The position numbers were made by a program, and so were the translations under genes. The notes beneath the pieces are model-generated. The model searched no databases. It worked only from the letters and a program-made list of their open reading frames with translations, and was not told where the DNA came from. Positions 1 to 8,645 of a stretch of 23,244 nucleotides of DNA are shown here, piece after piece. This DNA comes from Cyclostephanos tholiformis (taxonomy: Eukaryota; Bacillariophyta; Thalassiosirophyceae; Thalassiosirales; Thalassiosiraceae), in contig JALLPB010000126.1 of assembly GCA_036939975.1 (NCBI GenBank), forward strand, positions 1 through 23,244, in the 5' to 3' direction. Position 1 is the stretch's first letter; each line of letters opens with the position of its first letter.

Positions 1-788
1 TAAATTTTAAAACCGCGGATTGCCGCCAGAATTCTCTGTACAGACTCCAAAAAAACTGTGGACGTTGTCCTTAATGGCGATGACTGTGACTCTAGTGCTT
101 CTTCAACCCCTCCATATCTATCTGTACATGTCTTACCAAGGCGAGCGCTGCCAACGTTGCTAACAGAGCCACGAGTAGCAGACAACATCTCTTCCTGCTG
201 CCGCTGCATGTTCTCATAAATCTTTCGTTCAAAATCCCTCCTGAATTGTAACATTTCAGTCTTGGACTCAGGATATCGAAACCCAGTGACATTCGCTAAT
301 TGCCTTACGACGACATTGTATTTTGGTCCAGAGTGCGACGTCACGACACATTGGTAATAATTGTAGAGTATGTTTACAAGGAAAAACGACACGACAACTG
401 TGTGAAATATTCCCGTGGGTGTCGAAAGTGCAATGAGTGTCGATGAGATGGGGGAGAGGTCACCTCCTGAGTGTCCTTCATTTTCGGTAGCCACGAAATA
501 GCCCCTTTCCTTCCAATATTCATTCCAGTCAGAGTTTGTTATCACCCAGTTGGTACCGGCCAACATTGGCAGAATTATCATAAAGTAAAGATAGGTCAAT
601 CCAATTATTATTCCAGACGCAACAGTGATCAGAACTGGGCCCAGAAGGTACATCGCCTTATCAGCGAATTGGAATGCCATGTTGCAAAAATGGAGGGGCA
701 ACCGTTGAAGGCATATTCTGAATTCTTGCCTCGTCCTAGGAATGGCAAATCTTCTGCGTTTGATTCTCCTATTATTTTGATTCATCAT
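1..788 (-). CDS. DHHC-type protein S-acyltransferase, N-terminal part (cut by left edge)
   Basis: An uninterrupted minus-strand frame runs from an ATG at 788 (second ATG at 785, another at 680) to the window edge, about 262 codons. From the ATG at 680 the protein has a hydrophobic segment at about residues 10-35 (YLLGPVLITVASG..), a polar loop, a second hydrophobic segment at about 95-110 (TVVVSFFLVNILYNYY) and then CVVTSHSGPKYNVVVRQL. Two membrane spans followed by NYYxCVxTxxxGP is the layout of DHHC palmitoyltransferases just before their Cys-rich domain. The DHHC motif itself would lie left of the window, so the call rests on topology and this junction. Such enzymes palmitoylate cysteines at ER, Golgi or plasma membranes. 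A GTAAGA at about 133-138 (minus) could be an intron donor, in which case the last 45 codons shown would be intron. Starting at 788 adds a 36-residue basic extension. It is divergent from INO1. Confidence 0.55.
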   Translation of the reverse strand, partial: MMNQNNRRIKRRRFAIPRTRQEFRICLQRLPLHFCNMAFQFADKAMYLLGPVLITVASGIIIGLTYLYFMIILPMLAGTNWVITNSDWNEYWKERGYFVATENEGHSGGDLSPISSTLIALSTPTGIFHTVVVSFFLVNILYNYYQCVVTSHSGPKYNVVVRQLANVTGFRYPESKTEMLQFRRDFERKIYENMQRQQEEMLSATRGSVSNVGSARLGKTCTDRYGGVEEALESQSSPLRTTSTVFLESVQRILAAIRGFKI

Positions 789-1311
789 GGACAAATGAAA
801 ATGAGGTTTTTCGACATAGAGATGATTATTCCACCCGACGCTCAGTTAAGATCTATTCTGCTTCTCATTCACGACGAAGTGCACAGAAGCACAATTTTAG
901 TATAACAATTAGCTCTGATGATTTTCACCCGAGCCGAAACTTGACCACTTGGAGAGAGAACGGCGGCTTGATAATTATTAGTATCGTCGTTGAATAGCGG
1001 GGATGGAGCGGCTGATTTTTTTTTAGGGTACTTTGTGATTATTTACTGTGTACATAGCCCATAAACATCGCCGATTCATCGCACTATTTACACAGCCACG
1101 TCAACGCAGCATTGGGAAAACATGAGGAGAGATAAATCAAAAATCATTTTTGGTATGGTAGCCGTTGTGCGTGGAGAGATGATAATTCCCCCTTCTACCC
1201 AGAGAGAGAGAGAATAGAGAGCCGACCTTCGATCCGCCATTCTCGATACACATTCACTCTGTCCCAAAACCTCGTTTTCCTTTCATTCGCCTCTACTTCA
1301 CAAATAATATC
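789..1311. other. Divergent intergenic region (acyltransferase / INO1)
   Basis: This 523-bp gap separates two genes transcribed away from each other, so it should hold both promoters. It contains a short GA microsatellite at about 1203-1220 and a T-rich run near 1017-1024. I see no convincing TATA box or RNA gene. The sequence just upstream of the INO1 ATG is pyrimidine-rich and then A-rich (CAAATAATATC), consistent with a short 5' leader. Confidence 0.5.
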
Positions 1312-3275
1312 ATGAACAGCTCTCAATATCTTGATGGTAACTTCACGGTGGAGTCAGATACATGCAGGTACACGGACGAATCAATTATTTCGGACTACAG
1401 GTGAGAAGTCGTTGCCGTCGCAACCGTGGTCTTAGTGTCGTTTTGTTTCCTTAGTCGTTGTCTGGAAATAAAACTCGCCGAACGACGAAATTGGATGGGC
1501 GACAGCTGCGAAAAGAGAGGAATTGGATGTTTACGCTTTCCCCCCCTTCCGTTTCTTCGAGGGAATGCCGGAGTTCATGTTCACTCATTTTCTGGCATAA
1601 ACTGTCGCGATATCCTTCCGGCGAATCTAAAAGCTTTGTTATTACTTTACATTCTCTGCCATTTTTCTCTTATTTTTTTCTAGCTATGAAACGACCATCG
1701 TCGAGGGCAGCACAGTAAAGCCTCGTAAGACTAAAATGCAGTTTAGGACAGATCGCAAAGTGGGAAGGACTGGTGTCATGTTGGTCGGTCTTGGGGGAAA
1801 CAATGGATCGTAAGTCATCTTGCATTCTTCGTTTTGCGTAGTGCAAAATTAATCATGAAACCAACCACGAAAAAAAAAATGAAATCAACACTCCAATCAA
1901 ATGCTTTTTTTGAATTAATTCACCATATAGCACCTGTGTCGCTGGGGCCATGGCCAACAAACTTGGCCTTACATGGGAAACAAAGGAGGGATCTCAGAAG
2001 GCCAACTACTGGGGCTCCCTTATCATGGCTTCAACCGTCAAACTTGGCAATGATTGTCATGGTAATTCAGTACACACTCCCATGAGGAATATGCTACCAC
2101 TATTACACCCAGATGACATCGTTTGGGGAGGATGGGACATAAGTGGATGCAACTTGGGTGATGCAATGAAACGTGCCAAGGTGCTCGACTACGATTTGCA
2201 AACGAAGCTTTACCCCTACATGAAGGAAATCGAGCCTCTGCCTTCCATATACTTCCCTGAGTTCATAGCGGCTAATCAAGGCGATCGTGCCGACAATATC
2301 CTGACGGGAACCAAACACGAGCAGATGGAGCAAATCCGCAAAGATATTCGTGACTTTAAGACAAACAATCGTCTCGATAAGGTTATCGTACTTTGGACTG
2401 CCAACACCGAGCGATTCTCGGCTGTCGAGGAGGGATTAAATGATACCGCTGAAAACCTACTTACTAGCATTGAGATGGGCAACGCTGAGGTCAGTGCATC
2501 AACAGTCTTTGCTGTTGCATCAATCTTGGAGGGGAGTACGTTCATCAATGGTTCTCCTCAGAACACGTTTGTTCCTGGAGTTATAGAGTTGGCTCGTCAG
2601 AAAAAGGTATTCATTGCAGGGGATGATTTCAAGTCTGGCCAAACTAGGATGAAGACTGTAATGGTCGACTTCCTCGTCTCGGCAGGTGTCAAACCGGTCA
2701 GTATTGCCTCCTACAATCACTTGGGTAACAACGACGGCAAGAATCTCAGCGCCCCGAGTCAATTTCGAAGTAAAGAGATAAGCAAATCCAACGTCATTGA
2801 CGACATGGTTACATCGAACCGCATCCTATATGAGAAGGATGAGCAGCCAGATCACGTTGTCGTCATCAAATACGTTCCCTTCGTCGGCGACTCCAAGCGT
2901 GCCTTGGACGAATACACGTCTGAAATATTCATGGGAGGGAAGAACACGATTGTCATGCACAACACCTGCGAGGATTCCCTCCTCGCGACGCCTCTCATAT
3001 ACGACCTTGTCATCCTCGGAGAATTGTGTCAACGTGTGACGGTTAAAAGGGAGGGAGAGGCCGAGTGGGAATCCTTCCATCCCGTCCTATCGTTGCTGTC
3101 GTACATGCTCAAGGCTCCCTTGGTACCGCATGGTGCCCCTGTCGTTAACGCTCTTTTCGCCCAGCGTTGTGCTATCGTGAACTTTATGCGCGCATGCCTC
3201 GGACTGGCACCGGAAAATCACATGTCATTGGAGCATCGTTTCGAGAGTACCCTCGCGGCGTTGGGGGCCGAGTAA
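1312..3275 (+). CDS. INO1: Inositol-3-phosphate synthase (3 exons)
   Basis: This enzyme converts D-glucose 6-phosphate to 1D-myo-inositol 3-phosphate with NAD, the committed step of inositol synthesis in the cytosol. Exons join 1312-1400, 1684-1809 and 1931-3275, giving 519 residues, the usual family length. Both introns have GT..AG ends (GTGAGA..CTAG; GTAAGT..ATAG), and the joins restore SDYSYETT and [20 protein letters not shown]. Family motifs seen: the NAD-binding GLGGNNGS at residues 65-72, [26 protein letters not shown], the [16 protein letters not shown] active-site region, [18 protein letters not shown], and [12 protein letters not shown] near the C-terminus. The first ATG of exon 1 opens [20 protein letters not shown], which leads into the usual N-terminal YTDExI motif. 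The introns are 283 and 121 bp. AATAAAA at about 3306 may be a polyadenylation signal. No lesion is visible. Confidence 0.96.
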
Positions 3276-3570
3276 AACACAGCCAAGTAATTGCTTCTCA
3301 GCAAAAAATAAAATAGAGTCTGATCAAACCTTAAATTATCCTAGTTCGGTCCTTCGTCCTTGGGTGTATATATTCTTTGCAGTGAGGCACTTAATCGAAC
3401 AAAAAATAACCCAGGCGTTCCAAGTCAACCTTGGATTCGACCTCGATCACACCCTCGGTAACTGGCGATGCGCCGGCTGGCCGAATCGTCCAGAGCACTA
3501 CAAGAGAACAAATTTCATCAACATAATATTTACATTGCTAATAATTTTCGCAATCGAAAGAAAAATCCCT

Positions 3571-5093
3571 CTAACATCCATCTGGAGGACACTCAGGTAA
3601 ACACCCACTGTCATCTTTTAACATAGGCTCTAGCCATTTTTGAGCTCCTTGATTTGATTGGTAGGCGGCCATATTACAATTGCCTTAGTGAACGGAATAT
3701 AAAGTTGATGATATTACATGGTAAGATATTAAACAATTGGAGGCGGTTGGCAGGTTTGTACGGAGACTTGGCATACCTGAACGTGCATATCGGCACACCT
3801 GCGTATGACACATCCCACCCCCAAACTCTTTGGACGCAACGTCACATCCTACATATTTGGTCGCCCTCCACAATGCCTGTGTAAGATGGGCATTGTCAGG
3901 CCACCCAACATCCGCTTCATTGTCAACCCAGCGAACGAGAATTTTGTCGGGTTCTCTCTGTTTTCCCCAGCTCCCGGTTCCATAATTAGAAGCCAGATTT
4001 TCCCCGTATGCAGTGTTATCTAAATGATAAAAAAGTAGATGAACCACGAACATTAAAAAAGGGATGGAAATGATTCGACATTATGGGATATGTGCGAAAT
4101 CTCACCGTGAATTGGTGTTGAGCCACAGCTAGATAGTAAGTCTTGGGCATATGCCCTGGCTTGTGCTTTGAGCGCATTGCTCCATTGTAACGGCACGTAA
4201 CTCTTGCCGTATCTTGTGTGCCATTCCTTTCTCCTTGTGTTGTGAGAATATAACCACTGTTCGTCTGAGTCTGTCATGTCAATCTTGGACGTGAATTGTT
4301 CAGCTGAGACAGTACTGCCTGACGAAAAGGTGACGCTGAACTCGTGAATCCGTTGACCCCACTCGCTTTCGTCGCTAGGCGAGCCAAACTTTTTCATCCC
4401 TGCGACGTAGCCGGCGTAACTGCCGCCGTTTCCACTGTTCATACCGTCCTTGAATTTGTCGTTGATCGTGAATTTGTAGGAACCAGCCGACAGACAGTAT
4501 CCTATGTAATAAAACAAAGAATGTCAGTCGATCGAGTTCTTTCACTGAAGGGTTACTGGAAACCATTGCAAGCTGCACCAACGAGCTCACCTCCAATGTA
4601 CTCGTTATCATCTCGATAAGTGGTCCCACTCGGTGGACCAGAGGCAATCTTCACCATCGAGTTGCTTAGTTTCTTCGCGAGCAACCACGAGGTTTCGAAG
4701 CCGTAGTCATCCGTTTGGAGATCGAGCTTGAAATACTTCTTATTCGAACCGCAGTCTGTGCCAGACGAGGACTCCGTGGAGAGGTCCCGCTCATCCCGAT
4801 CGATGTTAAACTCGCCGGTCTCCCAATTTCCGATGGAATCGGCCTGGGATGTAAGACGACAAAGGGAGGATGAACGTCATTCACGCCATGCAAAAAGTTC
4901 GTTGCATCGAACTAGACTTATACATCGCTCTTACCATCGGGATGGAATCATCGCGATTCGATTCCTTCAATGCGACCAGCTGCAAGTACTCGTCGGGATC
5001 GGATTTCCGGAGCATGGATACCGAGTCATCGTGGATTTCGGCGCCATGGGTAACAGTGGTCACGAGAATGAGAAAAAAACTTGGGAAGTTCAT
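3571..5093 (-). CDS. Secreted CAP/SCP-domain protein with diatom-type N-terminal repeat (5 exons)
   Basis: Exons on the minus strand: 5093-4935, 4843-4591, 4501-4106, 4019-3777 and 3683-3571. They sum to 1,164 nt, 387 residues plus TAG. Introns of 91, 89, 86 and 93 bp all have GT..AG ends and matching phases. Residues 1-18 are a signal peptide (MNFPSFFLILVTTVTHGA). Residues about 100-195 hold a heterokont extracellular repeat (YFKLDLQTDDYGFETSWLL, YCLSAGSYKFTINDKFKDGM), but without the usual CC after DGM. Residues about 217-387 are a CAP (PR-1/SCP) domain: YSHNTRRKEWH, PLQWSNALKAQARAYAQDL, YGENLA, GWPDNAHLTQALW, VGC and CRYARSGNCNM. The CAP cavity residues appear intact: His269, Glu276 in GENL, Glu304 and His314. 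Its function in diatoms is unknown; CAP proteins elsewhere bind sterols or lipids or act in secretion and defence. The last intron matters: reading through it replaces the conserved SGNCNM end with an unrelated tail. Confidence 0.85.
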
Positions 5094-5528
5094 GGTGATT
5101 GTCGATGAGTTGATATTGTTTTTGCACTAATATTATTGGCCGATTTTGTCGGCATTGAAAAATTAATGTTCCCCCCGCCCGGCCCTCTGTGATAGATTCA
5201 CCAACGTTCAACACATACATCGAAGTATGGAAGTAACATACTACTACAGAAGACAACTTCGATCGGAGTCTCTCCCATCGCATTGGCGATTTAATAGGTC
5301 CTCGGATTGGGCAAATAAAAATCTCTCTCTTTTGTTAGACAAAAACGTAAAAAAAGTTTTTTAAAGGAGAAGTTCATTAAAATTTTAGACATGGGAATTA
5401 ATATTACCAATTTGAAAGTAGCCCCAAGTATAAATTGAATTCCATCGTAGGAATAAATGATAATTCGACGCTGAAAAGAAAACTCCGACTAATGATAAGA
5501 CTCCGACATGTAATAGAAAACATGTGGG
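5094..5528. other. Divergent intergenic region (CAP protein / metaxin-like)
   Basis: This 435-bp AT-rich stretch separates two genes transcribed in opposite directions and should hold both promoters. A short frame from ATG 5522 (MWDDNRCENENF..) overlaps the metaxin-like start in another frame and stops after 23 codons; it could act as an overlapping upstream ORF. Nothing else is recognisable. Confidence 0.45.
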
Positions 5529-7541
5529 ATGACAACCGATGCGAAAATGAAAATTTTCGGCGGAAACTCCGAAATGGCCTTGGGGGAGATTAAGTTGGCG
5601 GGAGCGTGGTGCCCCGGCCAGACCCTTCTTCCTCACATCTCCATACCATCTACGATCGAGCCCGAGCGAAGTCGGACTGCAATGGCCCTCCTTGTCACCA
5701 ACGCCTCGTCGTGGCGTCATCGTCCGCCGTCATCGACCACGCGACGCGGGAAGGGATGGACCGAGGTCTGGGGCACCGGGGGAGGAGGGGGGTACGTCGA
5801 CGACGTAGCATCGGTCGTCCCTCCTCGTCCCCCCCCTACTCCCACTAACGACGACGGGCGATCCGCCGACGCCGCGGCAGTTACGCTCCCACCGCGGTAC
5901 GTCACGGTCCTCGACGACGATTGCGACTTGATACGCCCAACCCCCCAAGACCCTATCATGGACGGCGATGGTACGACGTCGCTCGGGCGACGCAACTCTC
6001 GACCCAACTCCGCCACGACCACGACCATCGCCGCGACCGCGACGACGGACATGATCCTTACCCAATATCGCGTGGCGTGGCACGAGCAGATCGTACTGCG
6101 CATGATGCACGCCCCACACGACGTTTGCAATTCGGGATACATGTCCATCGAGTCGACGGGCGGGTTGCCGTACCTCCTTGACATGTCGTCGTCGTCGTCG
6201 TCGTCTTCGAGTGGGATGCCAGACAACGACCACTGCGGTCCGGTATTGGTCGGGAGGAGTCAGCCGGGTGGACTGGGCAGTCGCTTTCTTCGCAAATCAT
6301 TCCACACCTCGGGCAGTCACATCGTAGATTACCTCCGATCGAAACAACGTCGCGCTGGGGCATCATCGTCATCGGGGGGGTATCCAATCCACCGGCGCGA
6401 TTCGGGCGTCGTCGATCCCTCCCCTGACTTCGGGGGGGCAGACGACCCCGATGGATTGGCCTACGAGTCCCTGATACGGGACGTCGACTACGTCCTGTTG
6501 GCATTGAGGTACGGCAACGATGACGCGTGGGAGAGCGTGTACGGGTCACAGTGCGTCCGAGCGTCCGTGGACCCGAACAACAATGAGGGGTCGCGGTGGG
6601 GGGGGAGGAGGGGAGGGGCGTTCGTATTCCCTCTTTGGGCCTGGTACCAGAAATACGCCGAGCGATCGCTCGCGTTGCGCAACCTCCTCCCGGACAGGTA
6701 CGCCACGTCGCACCTATCGTCGGGACGGGGAGGATTGGCAATGGAGCTCTTTCGATACCACGATCACGTTGACGAAAACGCCGCCACCGGGGACGAAAGA
6801 GAGCGCGAACACGAGGAGGAAGAGGAGGAGGAGGACGGAAGGATGCTACATCATCATCGACGCCATCCATTCTTGTCCTACCCTTCGAGTCGTCGAGGAT
6901 CCGGCGGGGGCGATTCCGGGAGGGTGAACGTCCATCGGGCGATGGAATTGGCGGACTCGTACTACGCGTCTTTGGAGCGCAGACTCCTCACTTCGTCTTC
7001 TCCTCCTCTATCTACTTCACCGCCTCCTCCTGCTAATCCTGACGACGGCAGGGATTGCCGCGTGGGGGATGGCAAAGAACGGAGCTCTCCTGCCGGACGA
7101 CAGTACCTCCTCGGCACAGACGAGCCTACGCGCGTCGACGCCTTGCTATTCGCCCACCTTGCCGAGGCCCTCTGCGACGTACACCTTGTACTCGTGCTGT
7201 CGTGCCGACCCGCGCTGGTCCGGTACTTCAGCGATATGTACGACCGGTATTTCGGCGAGGGGTACGCTGACGAGTGGAAAATGCGCAATCCGGGAAGGGA
7301 CGGGGATGACGGCTGGATACGAAGGAACGACGTTACCAACGCGAATAACGCCTTCAACCGAATACCGACGATCGCCGCGCTGCAAACAAATCAACGAACG
7401 ACGAGTCTATCCTTTCGAACGACTGTCAGCAGCTTCAACGATGACGACAACGGTAACGCCGATGCGGGGCGATGCGACGTCGTGCAAGCCATTCGACTTA
7501 TGCGGCGGATTGCGGTCCATTGCGTCAACGATCATAACTAA
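5529..7541 (+). CDS. Metaxin/Tom37-like protein with GST fold, expanded by low-complexity inserts
   Basis: This single-exon frame encodes 670 residues. Three blocks look like metaxin/SAM37, the GST-fold subunits of the mitochondrial outer-membrane sorting and assembly machinery. The first is a thioredoxin-like N-part at about 175-215 (QYRVAWHEQIVLRMMHAP, SIESTGGLPYLLD). The second is a middle helical part at about 310-395 (YESLIRDVDYVLLALRYG, PLWAWYQKYAERSLALRNLL). The third is the C-terminal GST block at about 525-580 (QYLLGTDEPTRVDALLFAHL, LVRYFSDMYDRYFGE), where the family shows LGxxPTxxDALLFGHL. Inserts of poly-Ser (about 219-228), Asp/Glu (about 424-438) and Pro/Ser separate them, making it about twice the usual length. 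No C-terminal membrane anchor is visible. The first 150 residues are compositionally biased, so the start is uncertain; ATG 5684 (MALLVTNASSW) is an alternative. The call rests mainly on the C-terminal block. Confidence 0.65.
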   Translation: MTTDAKMKIFGGNSEMALGEIKLAGAWCPGQTLLPHISIPSTIEPERSRTAMALLVTNASSWRHRPPSSTTRRGKGWTEVWGTGGGGGYVDDVASVVPPRPPPTPTNDDGRSADAAAVTLPPRYVTVLDDDCDLIRPTPQDPIMDGDGTTSLGRRNSRPNSATTTTIAATATTDMILTQYRVAWHEQIVLRMMHAPHDVCNSGYMSIESTGGLPYLLDMSSSSSSSSSGMPDNDHCGPVLVGRSQPGGLGSRFLRKSFHTSGSHIVDYLRSKQRRAGASSSSGGYPIHRRDSGVVDPSPDFGGADDPDGLAYESLIRDVDYVLLALRYGNDDAWESVYGSQCVRASVDPNNNEGSRWGGRRGGAFVFPLWAWYQKYAERSLALRNLLPDRYATSHLSSGRGGLAMELFRYHDHVDENAATGDEREREHEEEEEEEDGRMLHHHRRHPFLSYPSSRRGSGGGDSGRVNVHRAMELADSYYASLERRLLTSSSPPLSTSPPPPANPDDGRDCRVGDGKERSSPAGRQYLLGTDEPTRVDALLFAHLAEALCDVHLVLVLSCRPALVRYFSDMYDRYFGEGYADEWKMRNPGRDGDDGWIRRNDVTNANNAFNRIPTIAALQTNQRTTSLSFRTTVSSFNDDDNGNADAGRCDVVQAIRLMRRIAVHCVNDHN

Positions 7542-8645
7542 TTGCTGGTTGCCATCAACGCCCGCACGGCCGGAAGAGAGAAGGGGGTGGTGTTTGGGAG
7601 CTTTTGCCGCCTGGTAGGCACAGGATAGTATTCATAGATCATGGAGGCCGACGTAAGATTGTGGGTTGGAAAAATATCACAACCCATCTTGTCTCCCTTT
7701 TACGTCCCGCAGGGACTCGTAAATCTCTCGTTAATGTTCTGCATATGATTGTGATGAAGACAAAATCGTAAGCCGAGCAATCGTGAGCACTCGCATCAAC
7801 CACAGCCTAAGTGAAACTGTCCTCTTTGTCCAGGGAACCTTTACCACAGCACTTGCGAAAAGTAAGGGGATACCCTTCAGTTTATTGGTGAATTTTTGAG
7901 CTCCCGCCTTTTCAATTCACATTAGAACTATTTCCTTTTCACAAATCCAAAGTTAAACCCTTACAAATAGGTCTAACAAAATAAGAAACTAAGCACTCAA
8001 AGAACAGAAACACCTCTCTTAAGTATTCTATATTGATTTTATGTTAGTTCTTTATTTCCTCTCACTCGATCCCCCAAAACGATCGAATCACGCTTACCCC
8101 GTGCTCCCTGCCTCATACATATCCTGTCTCTCACAAGCTTTATAGCCTCAGATTTGGGAAATATTGCACCTCGGTTTCATTCAGAAAAAAATGTCAATGG
8201 CATCCCCTAAAAGTATTGTTTAGGTAAAAACAACTTTCGCTCCAACGGGCCGGGGGTCGTAGGGAATTGACCAGGACAAGAATGAATGCTGAGTATTTGT
8301 TGGCTGGAAAATTTTAATATTTGTTTTTTTGTGTTTAATATCCATCGTCAATAAATTCCGCTATACTTCCATTTTTGATGCCGTCAAAAATGTTGCATCC
8401 AGTGCCTCGTCTATCCATCATCATCATAGGTGCCACTTCCGAATTTTGGTGATGCCAAGAGACAAAAGTCAAAAAATATCTCATCCAGCGCCTCGTCTAT
8501 CCATCATCATCAAAGGTGCCACTTTCGAATTTTGGTGGTGCCAAGAGACAAAAGATCTCATGGCAATCCGCGTCATCGCTGTCTCCAAACACAACGTCGG
8601 TTGCCACCACGGAATTACATCCGCCGCCGCATAGCCCTTGGCGCC
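7542..8645. other. Convergent intergenic region
   Basis: About 1.1 kb lies between the stops of the metaxin-like gene and the S9 peptidase gene. It is AT-rich compared with the flanking coding sequence and has no frame with family resemblance. Apart from the tandem duplication at 8396-8558, which would lie in the 3' UTR or just beyond the end of the peptidase gene, I see no RNA gene or element. Confidence 0.5.
8396..8558. repeat. Two-copy tandem duplication, 86-bp period
   Basis: The sequence CCTCGTCTATCCATCATCAT occurs at 8405 and again at 8491, exactly 86 bp apart. The match extends from CATCCAG at 8396 and 8482 through GACAAAAG, about 73 bp with roughly four mismatches. Unit 2 then lacks several bases (CAAAAGATCT against CAAAAGTCAAAAAATATCT). 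It lies about 90 bp beyond the stop of the minus-strand S9 peptidase gene. Confidence 0.9.

Noticed and set aside
471..905. Plus-strand 144-codon frame
   Set aside because: It lies opposite the DHHC-like membrane protein, which has membrane spans and family-like motifs in the same bases; the plus frame has none.
3685..3776. Read-through C-terminus of the CAP protein (SGMPSLRTNLP.. to TAA at 3685)
   Set aside because: Splicing 3776-3684 out restores the conserved CRYARSGNCNM end in phase, so this segment is intron.
5717..6870. Long minus-strand frames (up to 270 codons) opposite the metaxin-like gene
   Set aside because: They arise from GAC/GTC-rich sequence that lacks stops in several frames; their peptides are Arg/Pro/Thr runs with no domain.
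8329..8634. 101-codon plus frame over the tandem duplication
   Set aside because: It lacks an ATG start, is explained by duplication of a stop-free 86-bp unit, and overlaps the likely 3' UTR of the peptidase gene.
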